Source of the DNA: Apoderus coryli
Lineage: Eukaryota; Arthropoda; Insecta; Coleoptera; Attelabidae
Direction of reading: 5' to 3'
DNA length: 64,000 nt
Assembly: GCA_911728435.2 (NCBI GenBank)
Contig: OU452198.1
Location: 29,293,902-29,357,901, forward strand
Both the position numbers and the translations under genes were made by a program. How positions within the stretch are numbered: position 1 is the first letter of the stretch; each line of letters begins with the position of its first letter. Below are positions 23,195-35,379 of this stretch, one piece after another. Below the pieces are notes generated by a model. It was not told the DNA's origin. It worked only from the letters and a program-made list of their open reading frames with translations, and searched no databases.

Positions 23195-23740
23195 GGTGCA
23201 GACACAGATGGCGCCCCATCGTCCCTACCGTCTCCGACCCCGGCAGGCGGCAGGGGAGCATGGCCGATCGTTCAATTCTCACCCACTCCACACGCCGTGT
23301 GGTTAGTGAGTGAAAACCCCAGATTCATCTGCCCTGAGCAAACGCAACGATCCGAGGATGACCTGTTTATGCATCCCGCTTGCCAGAATATCCGCCACGT
23401 TGTAGCAAGCAGGGATCTTCTGCAAGTTTGAGACCAGCGTCTTGCGCATGCCTCCCAATGACCCGATAACCAGCACCACAAGGACCACAGAGTGTCGTGG
23501 GTACATCCTACGAAAGTCATAGAGGAGATCCTGATACTTCGTCCGCTTCTCATTCTCCTTGACAACAATATTCCTCTCGGCTGGAGCCGAGAACTCGATG
23601 ACGAAAAGTTTTCGGTTCGTGTTGTCAAGGAAAACGATGTCCGGCTTATTCGGTATTCGAGGCCGGAACGTAGGGAATGAACAGTTCCAGTAGATTTTGC
23701 ATGATCCACTCCCCATTACGGACGGAATATCTGTAGGAGC
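23155..23740 (-). mobile_element. 3' end of an RLE-type LINE
   Basis: The minus frame 23725-23303 reads KPDIVFLDNTNRKLFVIEFSA ... (first residues only), then KRTKYQDLLYDFRRM and IGSLGGMRKTL, with a stop after ESGVFTH. A PD...(V/I)E-F-S arrangement next to a C-terminal domain of this shape is seen in restriction-like-endonuclease LINEs (R2/R4/Dong-like), which nick their target with a PD-(D/E)XK nuclease; assignment to a clade is not certain. A short GC-rich 3' UTR follows and ends in a strong stem-loop (23153-23194). The copy is 5'-truncated at about 23740, next to a (TAA)n run. Confidence 0.6.
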
Positions 23741-24369
23741 TTTTATTATTATTATTATTAAATATAATTTAACGATCAAAAGAACTTACCCGAAGTTCGA
23801 TCGTAATTATATGAGACGTCCAATCCGAACATATCATAACCCTCCCATATATGCATCAGTTAACAATGCGCCCATAATTCAGTTTAGTTTGTGTTTTTTT
23901 CAGAAACCTACTTTCAAGCTAATGAACTGCTCTTCATATTTTCAGCCATACTAAACAGTCTGCGATTTAATAATTGGTATAATTTGTTAACTATGTTAGC
24001 ACTAATGTAACAGAAACTATTTATCAAGCATTACCGCTGTACACGTAGGTATACAAAATTATACAAAGGTTTTATTTTGTTCCATTTCTAACACATTCTT
24101 CCTATGGTGAGTTGTAGAATTTTCAATTAATTATGGCAAACATCTCGCTCATGTAAAATATCACACCACTAAGCGGTGCGCTCTGAAGTTTTCAATTAAT
24201 TACTCGCTGCGTTGTTTGCATAACAGAAATGTGACGACTCTTGCACACGTTCGAGTACATTAAAATAATGGTTATGATGATGACATGCTTTAAAACTAAT
24301 ACAGTATTATAAATAATTATAATATCACATTTAGATTGTGATAGGAATTACAAGCAATACCAAGTTAAT
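23741..24369. other. No gene seen
   Basis: AT-rich spacer. TTTTCAATTAATTA occurs twice (near 24118 and 24192), a short direct repeat of unknown meaning. Confidence 0.45.
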
Positions 24370-24651
24370 ATGCTAAATATCATTTACATTGCATTAGTCA
24401 TTATATATTGTTTATTTAATTCGGAAGGAACAGTCCATCTCAGAGACAAGTATGATATAATAATATATTATGGGAAATCGTGTTACACACCAAATAAGCT
24501 CTCGCATCTAGTAGCGTATTTCTTAAACGAACATTTGATTTGTGATGGCTACGAAACACCAAGATCTAGTGAAATTAACTATAATAAAGAGCGTCGAAAT
24601 TCGGTAAAAAAGGGCCAAGTTAAAGCCACTTTGGCACACGTTCCACCGTAA
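24370..24651 (+). CDS. Candidate small secreted protein (93 aa)
   Basis: Starts with ATG and MLNIIYIALVIIYCLFNSEG, a convincing hydrophobic signal-peptide-like stretch ending near a small-residue site, followed by a polar region with two Cys (residues about 38 and 58) and a basic tail rich in Lys/Arg. No domain or family recognised. Nothing beside it explains it as mobile DNA. It might be a single-exon secreted peptide or a chance ORF; transcript evidence is needed to decide. Confidence 0.35.
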   Translation: MLNIIYIALVIIYCLFNSEGTVHLRDKYDIIIYYGKSCYTPNKLSHLVAYFLNEHLICDGYETPRSSEINYNKERRNSVKKGQVKATLAHVPP

Positions 24652-27012
24652 GGCGGAACAGGAGCACTGTCTATATCGAATTTTGTTTGCACACGGGAAA
24701 GGGCTACTTTACAACTGTGATTTAATGCTACCACATTATGTACTTTAAGAAATTATTTACCTTTACAAAAACGAAATTTGAGTGAGAGTGAGTGAGGGAT
24801 GAATAACATTTTCTACGAGGAAAATAAGGAAAACCACAATACATAACTGCTAAAATGCTACTACTAAATAAATAAATTTACCTTTTTGCAACATACAGAC
24901 GTACTATAAAAGCATTTTGATTTCTACTAGGATCTGTTCTAAATACGGCAGTACAGTTTTACGGTATGGTACGGCCTGTGGCCCTCCTTTTTGGTCGCCA
25001 CGAACTCAGGGGGGTCACTACGAAATAAGAAGAAGGCTTAACCAGCGGAATGCACAATCACGTCTCCCAAGGCCTACTGCTGGTTCAAAGGGTCTGCCCC
25101 GCTAGCTCGCCGAGAGAGGTCGCAGGTCAAGGAGCTAACTCTATTCAACAGTCGCCACCCATTTTTAAACCCCAACCAGAAGCCCAACAGCAGAGCTTAG
25201 TGCTTCCAGCGTCAACCAGCAGGAAGTAAGTAGTTATGAGAAACAGTGGGGTGTTTATCTCGCAAGTAAACTAACACAACAAGGTCAGCTACTGCGAGTG
25301 GTTTGCTTTTGATCTAAAGGTAAGTTAAGTTTAAGTGCTTCACTATTACCGGCGAGCTGCAAATTCAATCGATGAAGTCCGAAGCAGTCTAGGCATTTTC
25401 AACCCGTAACAGGCCATTTATTAGATTTTTAATTGTGAACTGAAAATGTTGGAAAATCTTGAAGACGTCGTACAAATATCCATCCGACGGCTCTCATGAC
25501 AGTGTCACTATAGGTTATTAACACTTTTTCAGTAAAATTACTTCAAATACACAATGACAACTTCTAAATTTACTACAACTATATGGAATAACCATTTTAT
25601 AACACTACAATATATATCTATATTGAATTTGTCGATTTTTTTAAACCATTTTCATGACTATATTATTAGCACAACATATGCGACAACCAATTTCACACAT
25701 TTTAGTAGTTGTGTCAATGGACCAAAAATTGTCTTGGCATAGATATCTTTTGCAAATTAATTCAATTATTGTACCTTCATAGACGAAAACAAATTTCTAT
25801 AAGAGTTTCTCCCTACGGTTATTGAAACGGAAAAAATTTAAAGAATTTTTCTTTTTATTTTGTATTATCACCGGCTTCTCTTTGATTTGTCGCAATACAT
25901 TATTGATGTTACACATGTATTATTATTATTATTTCTTCTACATTCCTAACTAACAATAAGAAACAAATTGTCTATTTTTGATATTTATGTTGGCTTTTGA
26001 GCCCCCCTTTTATAGATTTGAAACTAAATTAATATTCACGTCTTAAACAGAGCTAAAGATTATAATAAACATATCAATATTTCTAAATTCTTATTGAACT
26101 GAATTTACATCCGCAACAAGCTTGTATAAGTTCCTGATTTACATAAGTAAATACATTGGGAGCTGGTTGTTTATTTTAGAAGAAGGCTAGATGCTTGGAG
26201 GGAAGTATATTTACACATTTGCACGCTCGCTCTATTTGAAAAAGATATTAAACACGAACGTGCAGAATGATTCCGGTTTTATAACCACTTTAGGGCTAAA
26301 ATAAAATTACTAGTGTAGCTTGTTTCTACGAAAAGAAACAGTGACAAAAAGAAATGAAAATAACCGTCCCCAAAATAAAGCAATAACTTTGGGAAAGTTT
26401 TTGTAAGAGATCTCTCTGATAAACATAATCATATAAGTAGCTTTATTGCCTATAAAACCAAAAATTAGTATGTTACACATAGATATGAAGCAAAGGTTAA
26501 CGGTTCAAGCTTTTTTTCATTAGACATTAGACCTGGGTATCATATGAATTTTTTAAATGTAAGTTGCTTTGTGGTAACCCAGTGGATCAAGCGATGAAGC
26601 GATATATTAAATGCTTTCGATTCTCTAATTTTTGTAATCAATAGCATTATTGCTTAATAAGCAGTAGTTGCGTAATTTAGAACGTATATGTTGCAGCCAA
26701 ACCAGTATTTAGTTATCACGTGTTAATGAAATTAGTTTAAACTAAATGCCGTTGCTACATCTAAAATTATCTAGTTATAACTAGGATTACTGCTGTATGT
26801 GTTTTGGATTTTGGATAAAACTAATTATAACTTTAAGGATTGTAGAAATCCTGTTGGGGGTAGACGATTTAAATCAATGAATTTTTAATAAAAGTATAGT
26901 TTTCGAAACAAAGCTGCATTTTTCGTACTCTTTTTACGTTGGAATGTTTTGCACTTATAAATATTTATCATTTCTAGTCTTATGTTCACCTGTTTTCTGA
27001 AAGTTTTATTAC
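24652..27012. other. No gene seen; one GC-richer block
   Basis: Mostly AT-rich. 24930-25230 is clearly more GC-rich than its surroundings, with GAAGTAAGTAG at about 25224 that could be a splice donor, so a non-coding or 5' exon is possible, but no coding frame or homology is visible. 25440-27010 holds only short frames without domains. Confidence 0.35.
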
Positions 27013-27379
27013 TGTAACGAACAAGAAAATGTACACCTGTTGGCAACACCGCTAGGCGCCTACTCATATTCGAGCTGGCTGTGTTGTAGTCCGCCATAGA
27101 ATAGAACGGCAGAAACTAGAAAGGTTCAGAGCATTCCAGTGAGATGTGGAACACGAAATGAGGTATATAAAGACGGAGAGACACACAGGAGGGACAGTCA
27201 ACAGCTATGAAGTGATCAGTCAATAGTTGAGAACAGTTTTGTCACATATAAATACTAGTGAAATAAATAGTACAAATAAATAAGTAATAATAGTGCATTA
27301 AAGGAATTAGTTTGTTTATATGTATAAATTAAATAAAGTGCATTATTATTTCACACAACGAACCACGAAAAACGTTACA
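27013..27379 (+). mobile_element. Solo LTR, 367 bp, TSD TTAC
   Basis: Begins TGTAACGAACAAG and ends AACGTTACA, i.e. TG...CA with TGTAACG/CGTTACA inverted ends, and is flanked by TTAC at 27009-27012 and 27380-27383. A TATA-like GTATATAAAGAC lies at about 27162 and AATAAAGTG (a polyadenylation signal) near the 3' end, both in the plus orientation expected for an LTR. No internal region adjoins. Most likely Ty3/gypsy family. Confidence 0.8.
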
Positions 27380-29584
27380 TTACTTAGTCTTTTTCGACAT
27401 CCACGCCCACTTCAGTTGCTTCAGTAATATCAAAAATAGTCCTTAATCTTTGTCTGTTTTCTGAACTAATTGTGATTCTTTCCCGTCTAATAATAATTTA
27501 TATTTTATTTCTTTTGCCATCATATTGTAGTGAGCGTTTTTCTCTGTTCCTTCAAGCTGTAATATACTTTTTTAAATTCCATTTCCAACGGGTTTCTTAT
27601 CTAAATCTGCGATAATAGATACGTACGAGTCGATTTATGATATTTTTGAAAGACCATCTTCAAGTACTATCTAGGCATGAAATAAAAGTAGACAGAGAAT
27701 ATTAAAAAAGTTGCATCCTTACAAAATCGTCAATGTTAGATTAGACTAGAACATAGAGATTTTCCGGTGCAATTTACAAAGTTGCATTTGCAAAATAGTT
27801 ATTAAAACCAAAGTTTCAAAAAATTTGTATTGCATACCGATGTGGCGCAATTTATTTGGGCAGGGAATTTTGGGGAGACAATTTTCACTCTATTCGTGAT
27901 CGCGGATTTCAGTCTACAGTTTTGGTGAATTGTGAGTTTTGCATAATGGGACCTTACCTTTATCCAAATAAATTTAATTTTTGCTGCGGGGCCGGTGGTT
28001 ACAAATTTCTTTAACAGATTTTTTAGAAAAAAAACTGAATTTGTCGAGGTGCACCCAATTGTTGGCCTTCAATATTAGGTACCTGATTTATATCCTATTG
28101 ACTCTTTTTTATCTAGGGCTATATAAGATATTGTTTATGTGAAAATATTACGTTTTACAAAGCATATCCGCTACAAAATAATAAATCTAACTAATAAAAA
28201 AAAATAAAAAGTTTGGATTTATGGTAAATTTTGAATTTTACGTTTGACACCTTGTACCTAGGAATTAGCAAACTAAGAAATTTAAAGGTAACATACCCAT
28301 ATGCGAAAATTCATCAAAACGAGAGCGCTGTCGGTGGAATATAACGAATAACTTTGTTCAGCCACCGAGAGTGACTGATAAAAACAATAAAATAAAACGA
28401 GTTCAATCAAGCTTTTTCTGTTAAATCTCTCCTAACCAAGAGATCATCATCATTATGCTCAATTATTTTCATAATGACGAACCAGTATAGATTTATTCGA
28501 GATTACTCGCAGTAGCTGAATTTCAAGTATAGAAAATACAAAGGGATGACTCTCGGCATATACGATTTCATACACCTTGAAAGAGAGGGCTGTGAATTTG
28601 AAAAGAATGTACTTAACATAAATTCAACCTCGTTCTTCAAGCTGTTCTCACCGATGAATAGAACGAACGTTTAAATCGCATATTTCGGCACAATACGGTT
28701 TGGGATTTTCCAACGTCTTTGATATATCTATTTCAAATATAATTTACATAGAGGGGAAAAAATATTGCTTTTTTATTGAAATTGAAAATATGTTTTTATT
28801 GTGCATATGCTTCAGTTCGCTCTGTTCAGCATTTAGATAATATCAATATCAAACAGTTTATTAGTAATTTAAAATGATTTCTACCCAATTTTTTGTAAGA
28901 AGTCGTCAAAGATTTCGTAATTTTAGTGGAAAATCGAATTAATTGAATTGTTTTACCTGTTTGACCGATTTATTTATATTTGTAGAGTGGTATCATTCAT
29001 GTCAGGTTAATTCGTTGGAGATGAATAAAAATTGATCATGGTAATGTGAAAATTTCTTATTTATTTTTTTATTTTCTAGATGAATATTAGCAACAAAATT
29101 GTTGGTAACACTCACAAGTGAGCATCATTATTATCAGCATTGTAAAGCACAATATAATTGAAATGAATTGCGCTTTTGACAGGTCAATAAGTCATCCTAT
29201 TTTTCTTTTTGTGGATGATTACAGTTGTAGTAATCCCACTCTGTATAAACGGTTTCGCAGATAGGGCTGGTTGCTTCCCTCTAAATTTGTTATTTGCAGT
29301 TGTCCATACACATATTATTGTATACAGTGTGCTCAGAATTCGAGGACAACCATGAGGTTCTACGAAACTTCAAGAGTTAGGTGGGTACTGTAAATTTGGC
29401 AAAGTTGTGTATTTATATGTCAATTTTCCGTTAAGAAACTTTTTTTTTTTTAAAAACTAGAATTTAAATTTTTCGTTTTCATTTTTTCATTATTTTGTTA
29501 AAGAAGCTATAAAAAACTGATATAACTTTCTTAGCGCATTTTTTTCTGCACTACCAGACGCTGGAGACGAATTTAAAATCCGAC
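27380..29584. other. Little recognisable; possible exon-like frame
   Basis: On the minus strand 27400-27500 there is an open run RRERITISSENRQRLRTIFD (start only), ending in a stop at about 27395 and preceded by TTATTATTAG, a possible acceptor. It is too short to name. The rest (27.6-29.58 kb) is AT-rich without coding signals. Confidence 0.3.
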
Positions 29585-29611
29585 GTTTCGTCTCTTGACA
29601 ACCATCATCAA
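29585..29611 (-). ncRNA. Hammerhead-like core motif
   Basis: On the minus strand TTGATGA, then GG..ACG-type helix II sequence, then GAAACGTC. The hammerhead core is CUGANGA ... GAAA; here the first C is U. Sequences of this form mark the pseudo-LTRs of Penelope-like elements. No PLE coding sequence adjoins, so this is probably the remnant of one. Confidence 0.4.
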
Positions 29612-30089
29612 CTTTATTTAAAAAATTTGTAACCCTACTTGTTTCTGATAAAAATAGACCTTAACATGTGTTAATATTAAAATTTGGCATTATTAAGATG
29701 CCATTGCATTGACAAGGCAATATTCTGTCATGTGGCTGTATGTATTATTGTAGTGTATTGTATGCTGCGCTTCGTTGCAATTTTTCAAAATCATTAAAGT
29801 TTCTTTACAATTGCGCATAAAATGGTACTGTTTAAGACCAGCAATGCGATATGGTACAAATTTATTATTAATAATCGGAACTTCAATCGTATCTTGAAAA
29901 GAACGGAATTAGTCAAATGAAACATATAACTACACAGAAAATTAGTAGAGTTCGGAGAATTAAATGCGAAACGATTGAAATATAGTACTAGCATACCTTT
30001 AGAAAGTCGAGATCCTATAATTCAATCAGTAAGACGAACACATAAGGTAGGAAATTATTTATTTTGTTTTTAATTCTGTAACTTATTTT

Positions 30090-30288
30090 AGGTAAATCAG
30101 TTTCAACCAGAGAGATATCTCGTCATTTGAATATTCGTAGATCAGTAGTTTCGAATGCATTGAATTCTGCAAACTACAAACCTATTAAATTACATGTTAG
30201 CCAAACTATGCACCCAGGCGATAATAACAGAAAACTACAGTTAAGTAACTTTCTTGATCAACATAATCAGGAGAAATTGGTCCATTAA
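30090..30288 (+). pseudogene. DUF4817-type transposase HTH fragment
   Basis: The frame reads SVSTREISRHLNIRRSVVSN, then ANYKPIKLHVSQTMHPGDNN and KLQLSNFLDQH to a stop. Transposases with an N-terminal DUF4817 have NP..STR.IA.ELNIS..TV...L followed by PYH.Q.VQ.L.P.D..RR..F..WL. Thus this is the middle helix-turn-helix region, without the catalytic domain. An upstream frame (RDPIIQSVRRTHK) may belong to it; a GTAGGA...TTATTTTAG stretch between them could be an intron or decayed sequence. Confidence 0.5.
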
Positions 30289-30301
30289 CAAATTTTTAGG
30301 C

Positions 30302-32240
30302 CTATTTTTTATCAGACCATCGAAAGATGTTACCACCCGCAGAGCACACATTGTTCTGACCATACTTCTTTTTAGCCGTTTGTAGGAGATTGTATCTGGT
30401 AGTAGTTAAATCTTGATCAATAGGAACTCTTGAACTTTTTAAGAGCTTTTTGGAGGCACAGATTTCCATATTTTTCAAAACGGATGAAAAAGTAACTAAA
30501 ATAACACTGGCATGCTCCCTATGTTCCTGGCGATCTTGTATACAAAATGCTTTCTCAATATCACTCTTAGTACAAGAGACGTTCATTTTATCTTTGACAA
30601 AACCAGCCATTTCACTTGTCAACTTGATTCACCTGTAAACCACACACACGTATGGTTTTCCTCCTAGTATACTGTTCAAATTTTGTCGCAGTTAATTTCT
30701 AACTGCCTCAGTTCATGCACATTAGCTGTCACTGTTTGATCAATGACCTTAATCGAATCACACACCTCATTAATTTTAGTATTTATGCAAGTTATCTTTT
30801 TATCTAATTTATCATCTAATTGTTCTTTTTAGCCGTTTGTAGGAGATTGTATCTGGTAGTAGTTGAATCTTGATCAATAGGAACTCTTGAACTTTTTAAG
30901 AGCTTTTTGGAGGCACAGATTTCCATATTTTTCAAAACGGATGAAAAAGTAACTAAAATAACACTGGCATGCTCCCTATGTTCCTGGCGATCTTGTATAC
31001 AAAATGCTTTCTCAATATCACTCTTAGTACAAGAGACGTTCATTTTATCTTTGACAAAACCAGCCATTTCACTTGTCAACTTGATTCACCTGTAAACCAC
31101 ACACACGTATGGTTTTCCTCCTAGTATACTGTTCAAATTTGTCGCAGTTAATTTCTAACTGCCTCAGTTCATGAACATTAGCTGTCACTGTTTGATCAAT
31201 GACCTTAATCGAATCACACACCTCATTAATTTTAGTATTTAGGCAAGTTATCTTTTTATCTAATTTATCATCTAATTGTTCTTTTTAGCCGTTTGTAGGA
31301 GATTGTATCTGGTAGTAGTTAATTCTTGATCAATAGGAACTCTTGAACTTTTTAAGAGCTTTTTGGAGGCACAGATTTCCATATTTTTCAAAACGGATGA
31401 AAAAGTAACTAAAATAACACTGGCATGCTCCCTATGTTCCTGGCGATCTTGTATACAAAATGCTTTCTCAATATCACTCTTAGTACAAGAGATGTTCATT
31501 TTATCTTTGACAAAACCAGCCATTTCACTTGTCAACTTGATTCACCTGTAAACCACACACACGTATGGTTATCCTCCTAGTATACTGTTCAAATTTGTCG
31601 CAGTTAATTTCTAACTGCCTCAGTTCATGAACATTAGCTGTCACTGTTTGATCAATGACCTTAATCGAATCACACACCTCATTAATTTTAGTATTTAGGC
31701 AAGTTATCTTTTTATCTAATTTATCATCTAATTGTTCTTTTTAGCCGTTTGTAGGAGATTGTATCTGGTAGTAGTTAATTCTTGATCAATAGGAACTCTT
31801 GAACTTTTTAAGAGCTTTTTGGAGGCACAGATTTCCATATTTTTCAAAACGGATGAAAAAGTAACTAAAATAACACTGGCATGCTCCCTATGTTCCTGGC
31901 GATCTTGTATACAAAATGCTTTCTCAATATCACTCTTAGTACAAGAGATGTTCATTTTATCTTTGACAAAACCAGCCATTTCACTTGTCAACTTGATTCA
32001 CCTGTAAACCACACACACGTATGGTTATCCTCCTAGTATACTGTTCAAATTTGTCGCAGTTAATTTCTAACTGCCTCAGTTCATGAACATTAGCTGTCAC
32101 TGTTTGATCAATGACCTTAATCGAATCACACACCTCATTAATTTTAGTATTTAGGCAAGTTATCTTTTTATCTAATTACACACTTTTGAAATAAGTTTAT
32201 CAATATCCTCCTCACTTTTATTAGTAGTTTAAATAATTTC
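30302..32240 (-). pseudogene. LINE ORF1 with a four-copy internal segment
   Basis: Minus frame: TNKSEEDIDKLISKVC (32230), coiled-coil-like LDKKITCLNTKINEVCDSIK, then CDKFEQYTRR and MAGFVKDKMNVSCTKSDIEKA, VILVTFSSVLKNMEIC, LLKSSRVPIDQDLT.TRYNLL, and KKYGQNNVCSAGGNIFRW at the 3' end (30302). DLEQYSRRN..RI at the end of a coiled coil followed by such a C-terminal domain is usual for LINE ORF1 proteins, which coat the element's RNA. The central part is repeated (next entry); a stop after TGESS breaks each unit. No ORF2 follows. Confidence 0.65.
30366..32177. repeat. Tandem array, 4 x 456-457 bp
   Basis: Units 30366-30822 (457 bp), 30823-31278, 31279-31734 (456 each) and 31735-32177 (lacking the last ~15 bp). 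The units differ at only a few positions. Units 3 and 4 share three marker differences (TTCTTGATC, GAGATGTTC, GGTTATCC) against units 1 and 2, so the last duplication was 3 to 4. Each unit encodes most of the LINE ORF1 C-terminal half, and 456 is divisible by 3. Confidence 0.95.
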
Positions 32241-32918
32241 TTGCAGTTAGTCAGCAATCACGACTATGATCATAAGATGGTTTTATATTAGTATAGTTTT
32301 ATTTAGCTATTAGCGAGTTTTAAAATCCAACACAGCAATTCCACAACATATACTGCAAAACACACTGACTATAAATTACAGAAATTACTAAAATTTCCAA
32401 CGAAAATCACAGAATTAGTACGATACATAATCGTAAATACTTTGGAAAATTATAATTCTCTCAATATGCTAATTATTTGCCGACTCTAATCCAACAGAAC
32501 CAGTCCACCAGAACTCTCTCCAGCGCCAAGCCGTTTCTTATCTCGCGGCGAGATAGCGTATATAGAAAAAAAACTTCGCTTTCAGAAAATAGACTATTCG
32601 TACCTATACCTATTAGATTGTTTATAAAAATAAGGATGGGAAAATAATTAACATTTGAGTTATTAATTGAATTATTAATATAAGGGTATGAAATTATGAA
32701 TGATTGGTTATATGGTTATGCATGAGTGAATGTAATGATAAGATTGTATGCAATGAATAGACCAAGATTATATAATTATTTCCTGCAAAAGACAACCTAA
32801 CACTCCTCAATGAAAGCATACACACATTTAAGACAAGAAAATATAAACACAAAAACTGTTCATAAGGAAGACAGTTGCTAACTATTAAATATCTTACTAT
32901 ATATATACTTTAAAAATA
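32241..32918. other. No gene seen
   Basis: AT-rich, with a small GC-rich patch at about 32515-32560 (CTCTCTCCAGCGCCAAGCCG, CTCGCGGCGAGATAGCG, itself a palindrome-like CTCGCGGCGAG). Might be the 5' UTR of the adjacent ORF1 element on the minus strand. Confidence 0.35.
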
Positions 32919-35069
32919 ATGAAGAAACACCGCAACAGCTTGCTAGCGAAATACAAAAAAACAGGCTCAGTCGGGGACTGGTTAGCATATAAGGAAATGA
33001 GAAATTACTTCACACAAGCAGTGCGAAATGAAAAAAAAGCTTACCTTGATTTTGTTGTTCGTACTGGACAATCAAAACGTGTGTGGAAAACCCTATCTCA
33101 TATGAACGTATATAGTAAATCAAAAAATAGCTACGAAATTCCAAATGTACTAAAAAATCCCGAGTTAATAAACCGATCATTTGTTAATTTGTTAATGCAG
33201 TAAAGGATACTGCTCCTCCGGCTGACCTGAATTTTATTAACTATTATTCCACAAACCGGATATGTTCAGATGTATTTTCATTAAATTCAATTGAGGATTG
33301 CAACGTTGCTAAAGCAGTACAAGAGTTGAGATCGAATGCTTCTGGGTTCGATGGCGTGTCCTTGGAAATGATTAAGTTATGTTGTCCTGTTATCGTCCCG
33401 TTTCTAACTCATATTTTTAATCATTGTATTTTACATTCGGAATTTCCTGAACAGTGGAAAACAGCTGTAGTAATACCGTTGCCTAAGGGAAGTAATGTTA
33501 GTAGCATGACTGACTTGAGACCTATTAGCCTATTATCCGTTATATCAAAATTATTTGAAAAAGTTTTATATACACAAATCGTGACATTTTTAATGGATAA
33601 CTCTTTGCTGCCTGACTCTCAATCGGGTTTTTGTAGGGATCGTAGTGCGGTGACGGCATTATTAAAGGTTTTGGACGATATAATAATATCCTCGGATCGC
33701 GGTGAAACATCAGCGTTAGTTTTACTCGATTTTAGTAAAGCCTTCGATACCTTGGACCATCAGATGTTATGTGTCAAACTACATTACTATGGGTTTCATA
33801 ACAATAGTGTACGTTTTTTTGAAAGCTACTTGTCCAATAGATATCAGCGTGTTCAGTTAGAAGGTAAAGTATCTGATCCACTCCTGCTTAAGAGGGGTGT
33901 ACCACAGGGATCAATTCTAGGACCCCTGTTGTTTTTGATATATACATTTGATATGGATCGGTTCGCGAGGGATTGTAACATGCAGAGATATGCGAATGAC
34001 ACACTAGTTTTTCATTAGAACAAGGTCAACTTGCAGTCGAAAAAATAAACAATTCTCTCAAAAGTATTTACGCATATTCCACAAAAAGTGGTTTAAAGCT
34101 TAATCCATCAAAGTCACTGGTTATGTTTTTCGGACCAAACCGGGAATGGTCTTATCAAAATGTGATTTTCGCTGTAGATAACGTTGGCTTACCTGTGGTA
34201 AGGGAAGCCAGGAATTTGGGCGTCGTTTTTGATAGTGACCTTAGATTTAAAACGCAAGTGGGTAAATTAGTACAAAAGTCTATTATATCACTTAGGAATT
34301 TGTATAGAAGTAGGACAGTTTTAGGTAGCAAATTAAAAAAACAACTTTGTGAATCTCTGGTGCTCTCACAATACAATTATGCGTATATCATGTATGGTCC
34401 TTGCCTGGATACTCATTCAAAAAATAGAATCCAGCGGATTCAGAATTCATGCATACGTTTTATAAATAATCTTAGAATGAGAGACCATGTGAGTGATAAA
34501 TTATTTACTTTGGGATGGTTGAACATGCACAACAGACTAAAATATCGTATTGCTTGCTTCGTATACAAGCTTCTCAAAACTGGAAATCCCACATATTTGC
34601 GTACAAAACTTTCTTTTCGATGTGCAATCCATAATCGTTCTACGCGATATTGTAATCTGCTTAACATACCTCGCCACCGTACTACGCTGTTTAAGCGCAC
34701 CTTCTCTTACGTGGTTCCCAGTGTGTACGATGATTCAGAGATTGGAGAACAGTTCCTGAACCTAAGTTACAGCTCTTTTAAAAAAAAAGTTAAAGGATCG
34801 ATTGCTCTTTAATAGTGGATAATGGGGTTAATTTTCTAATGTATTTATGTCATTTTAATTTTAATATGGGGAGTGGGTCTCTTTAGTTTTAGTTGTACTT
34901 TTCTTTAGTTGTAGTTTACTGTATTATTGTATGCTTATTGTTATGAATGTATTATTATATGCTTAGTGTTATGAATAATGATGTATTGTAAAACATACAT
35001 GCTCGGTTAAGAAAACAGCTTTCCTGCCCTTCGCCGAGTTAAAAATAAAGACGTTTCTATTCTATTCTA
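32919..35069 (+). mobile_element. 5'-truncated LINE with RT, mutated catalytic box
   Basis: Linker (32919-33203, FTQAVRNEKKAYLDFV), then RT in 33326-34018: AVVIPLPKGSN, LRPISLLSVISKLFE, DSQSGFCRDRSAVTALL, LLDFSKAFDTLDHQ (catalytic Asp kept), GVPQGSILGPLLF, and QRYANDTLVF, where the YADD box has become YAND. A stop ends this frame and the C-terminal half continues in 34123-34812 (NLGVVFDSDLRF, SQYNYAYIMYGPCLD, RIQRIQNSCIRFI). The 3' end is AAATAAAGACGTTTCTATTCTATTCTAT at about 35045-35069, a (TTCTA)n tail. The endonuclease is missing. Dead, Jockey/CR1-like. Confidence 0.9.
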
Positions 35070-35355
35070 TATATTTGAAACGGTACCGGTGGCCAAACAA
35101 ACCCGACACATCGCCGGGTAGTACGTTGCACAATCTCGAAACACTATAGCTAAATGACCTTTCAAACAATGCTGTGTAGTGTAGGGATGGAGTAATAATA
35201 TGAGCATTAGACATATGTATATAAATACGAAATTTTGCAATAATGTACACTACCCACCTAACTCTTGCCGTATCAGAGATCCCTTTGAAGAGAAACAACA
35301 TATTTCTTGAACTAAATGGAGAAATGACTGGAATGGGAAAGTCCACCATTTTCAA
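35070..35355 (-). pseudogene. LINE C-terminal scrap, opposite strand
   Basis: The minus frame has TPSLHYTALFERSFSYSVSR followed by LCNVLPGDV, which matches the usual last block of LINE ORF2 (H.TPLFERSF...LWNSLP). It starts right after the 3' tail of the preceding LINE, so two LINE ends lie tail to tail. Upstream and downstream limits are not sharp. Confidence 0.55.
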
Positions 35356-35379
35356 ATTATTATGGGAAAGACAGGAGTT

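Noticed and set aside
23492..23680. Plus-strand ORF across the RLE LINE
   Set aside because: Shadow of the minus-strand nuclease-domain frame.
27395..27500. Host exon RRERITISSENRQRLRTIFD
   Set aside because: Open run is under 40 codons, unnamed, and next to a solo LTR; too weak to call.
30450..32007. Four repeated plus-strand ORFs of 62 codons
   Set aside because: Shadows of the minus-strand ORF1 in the tandem array.
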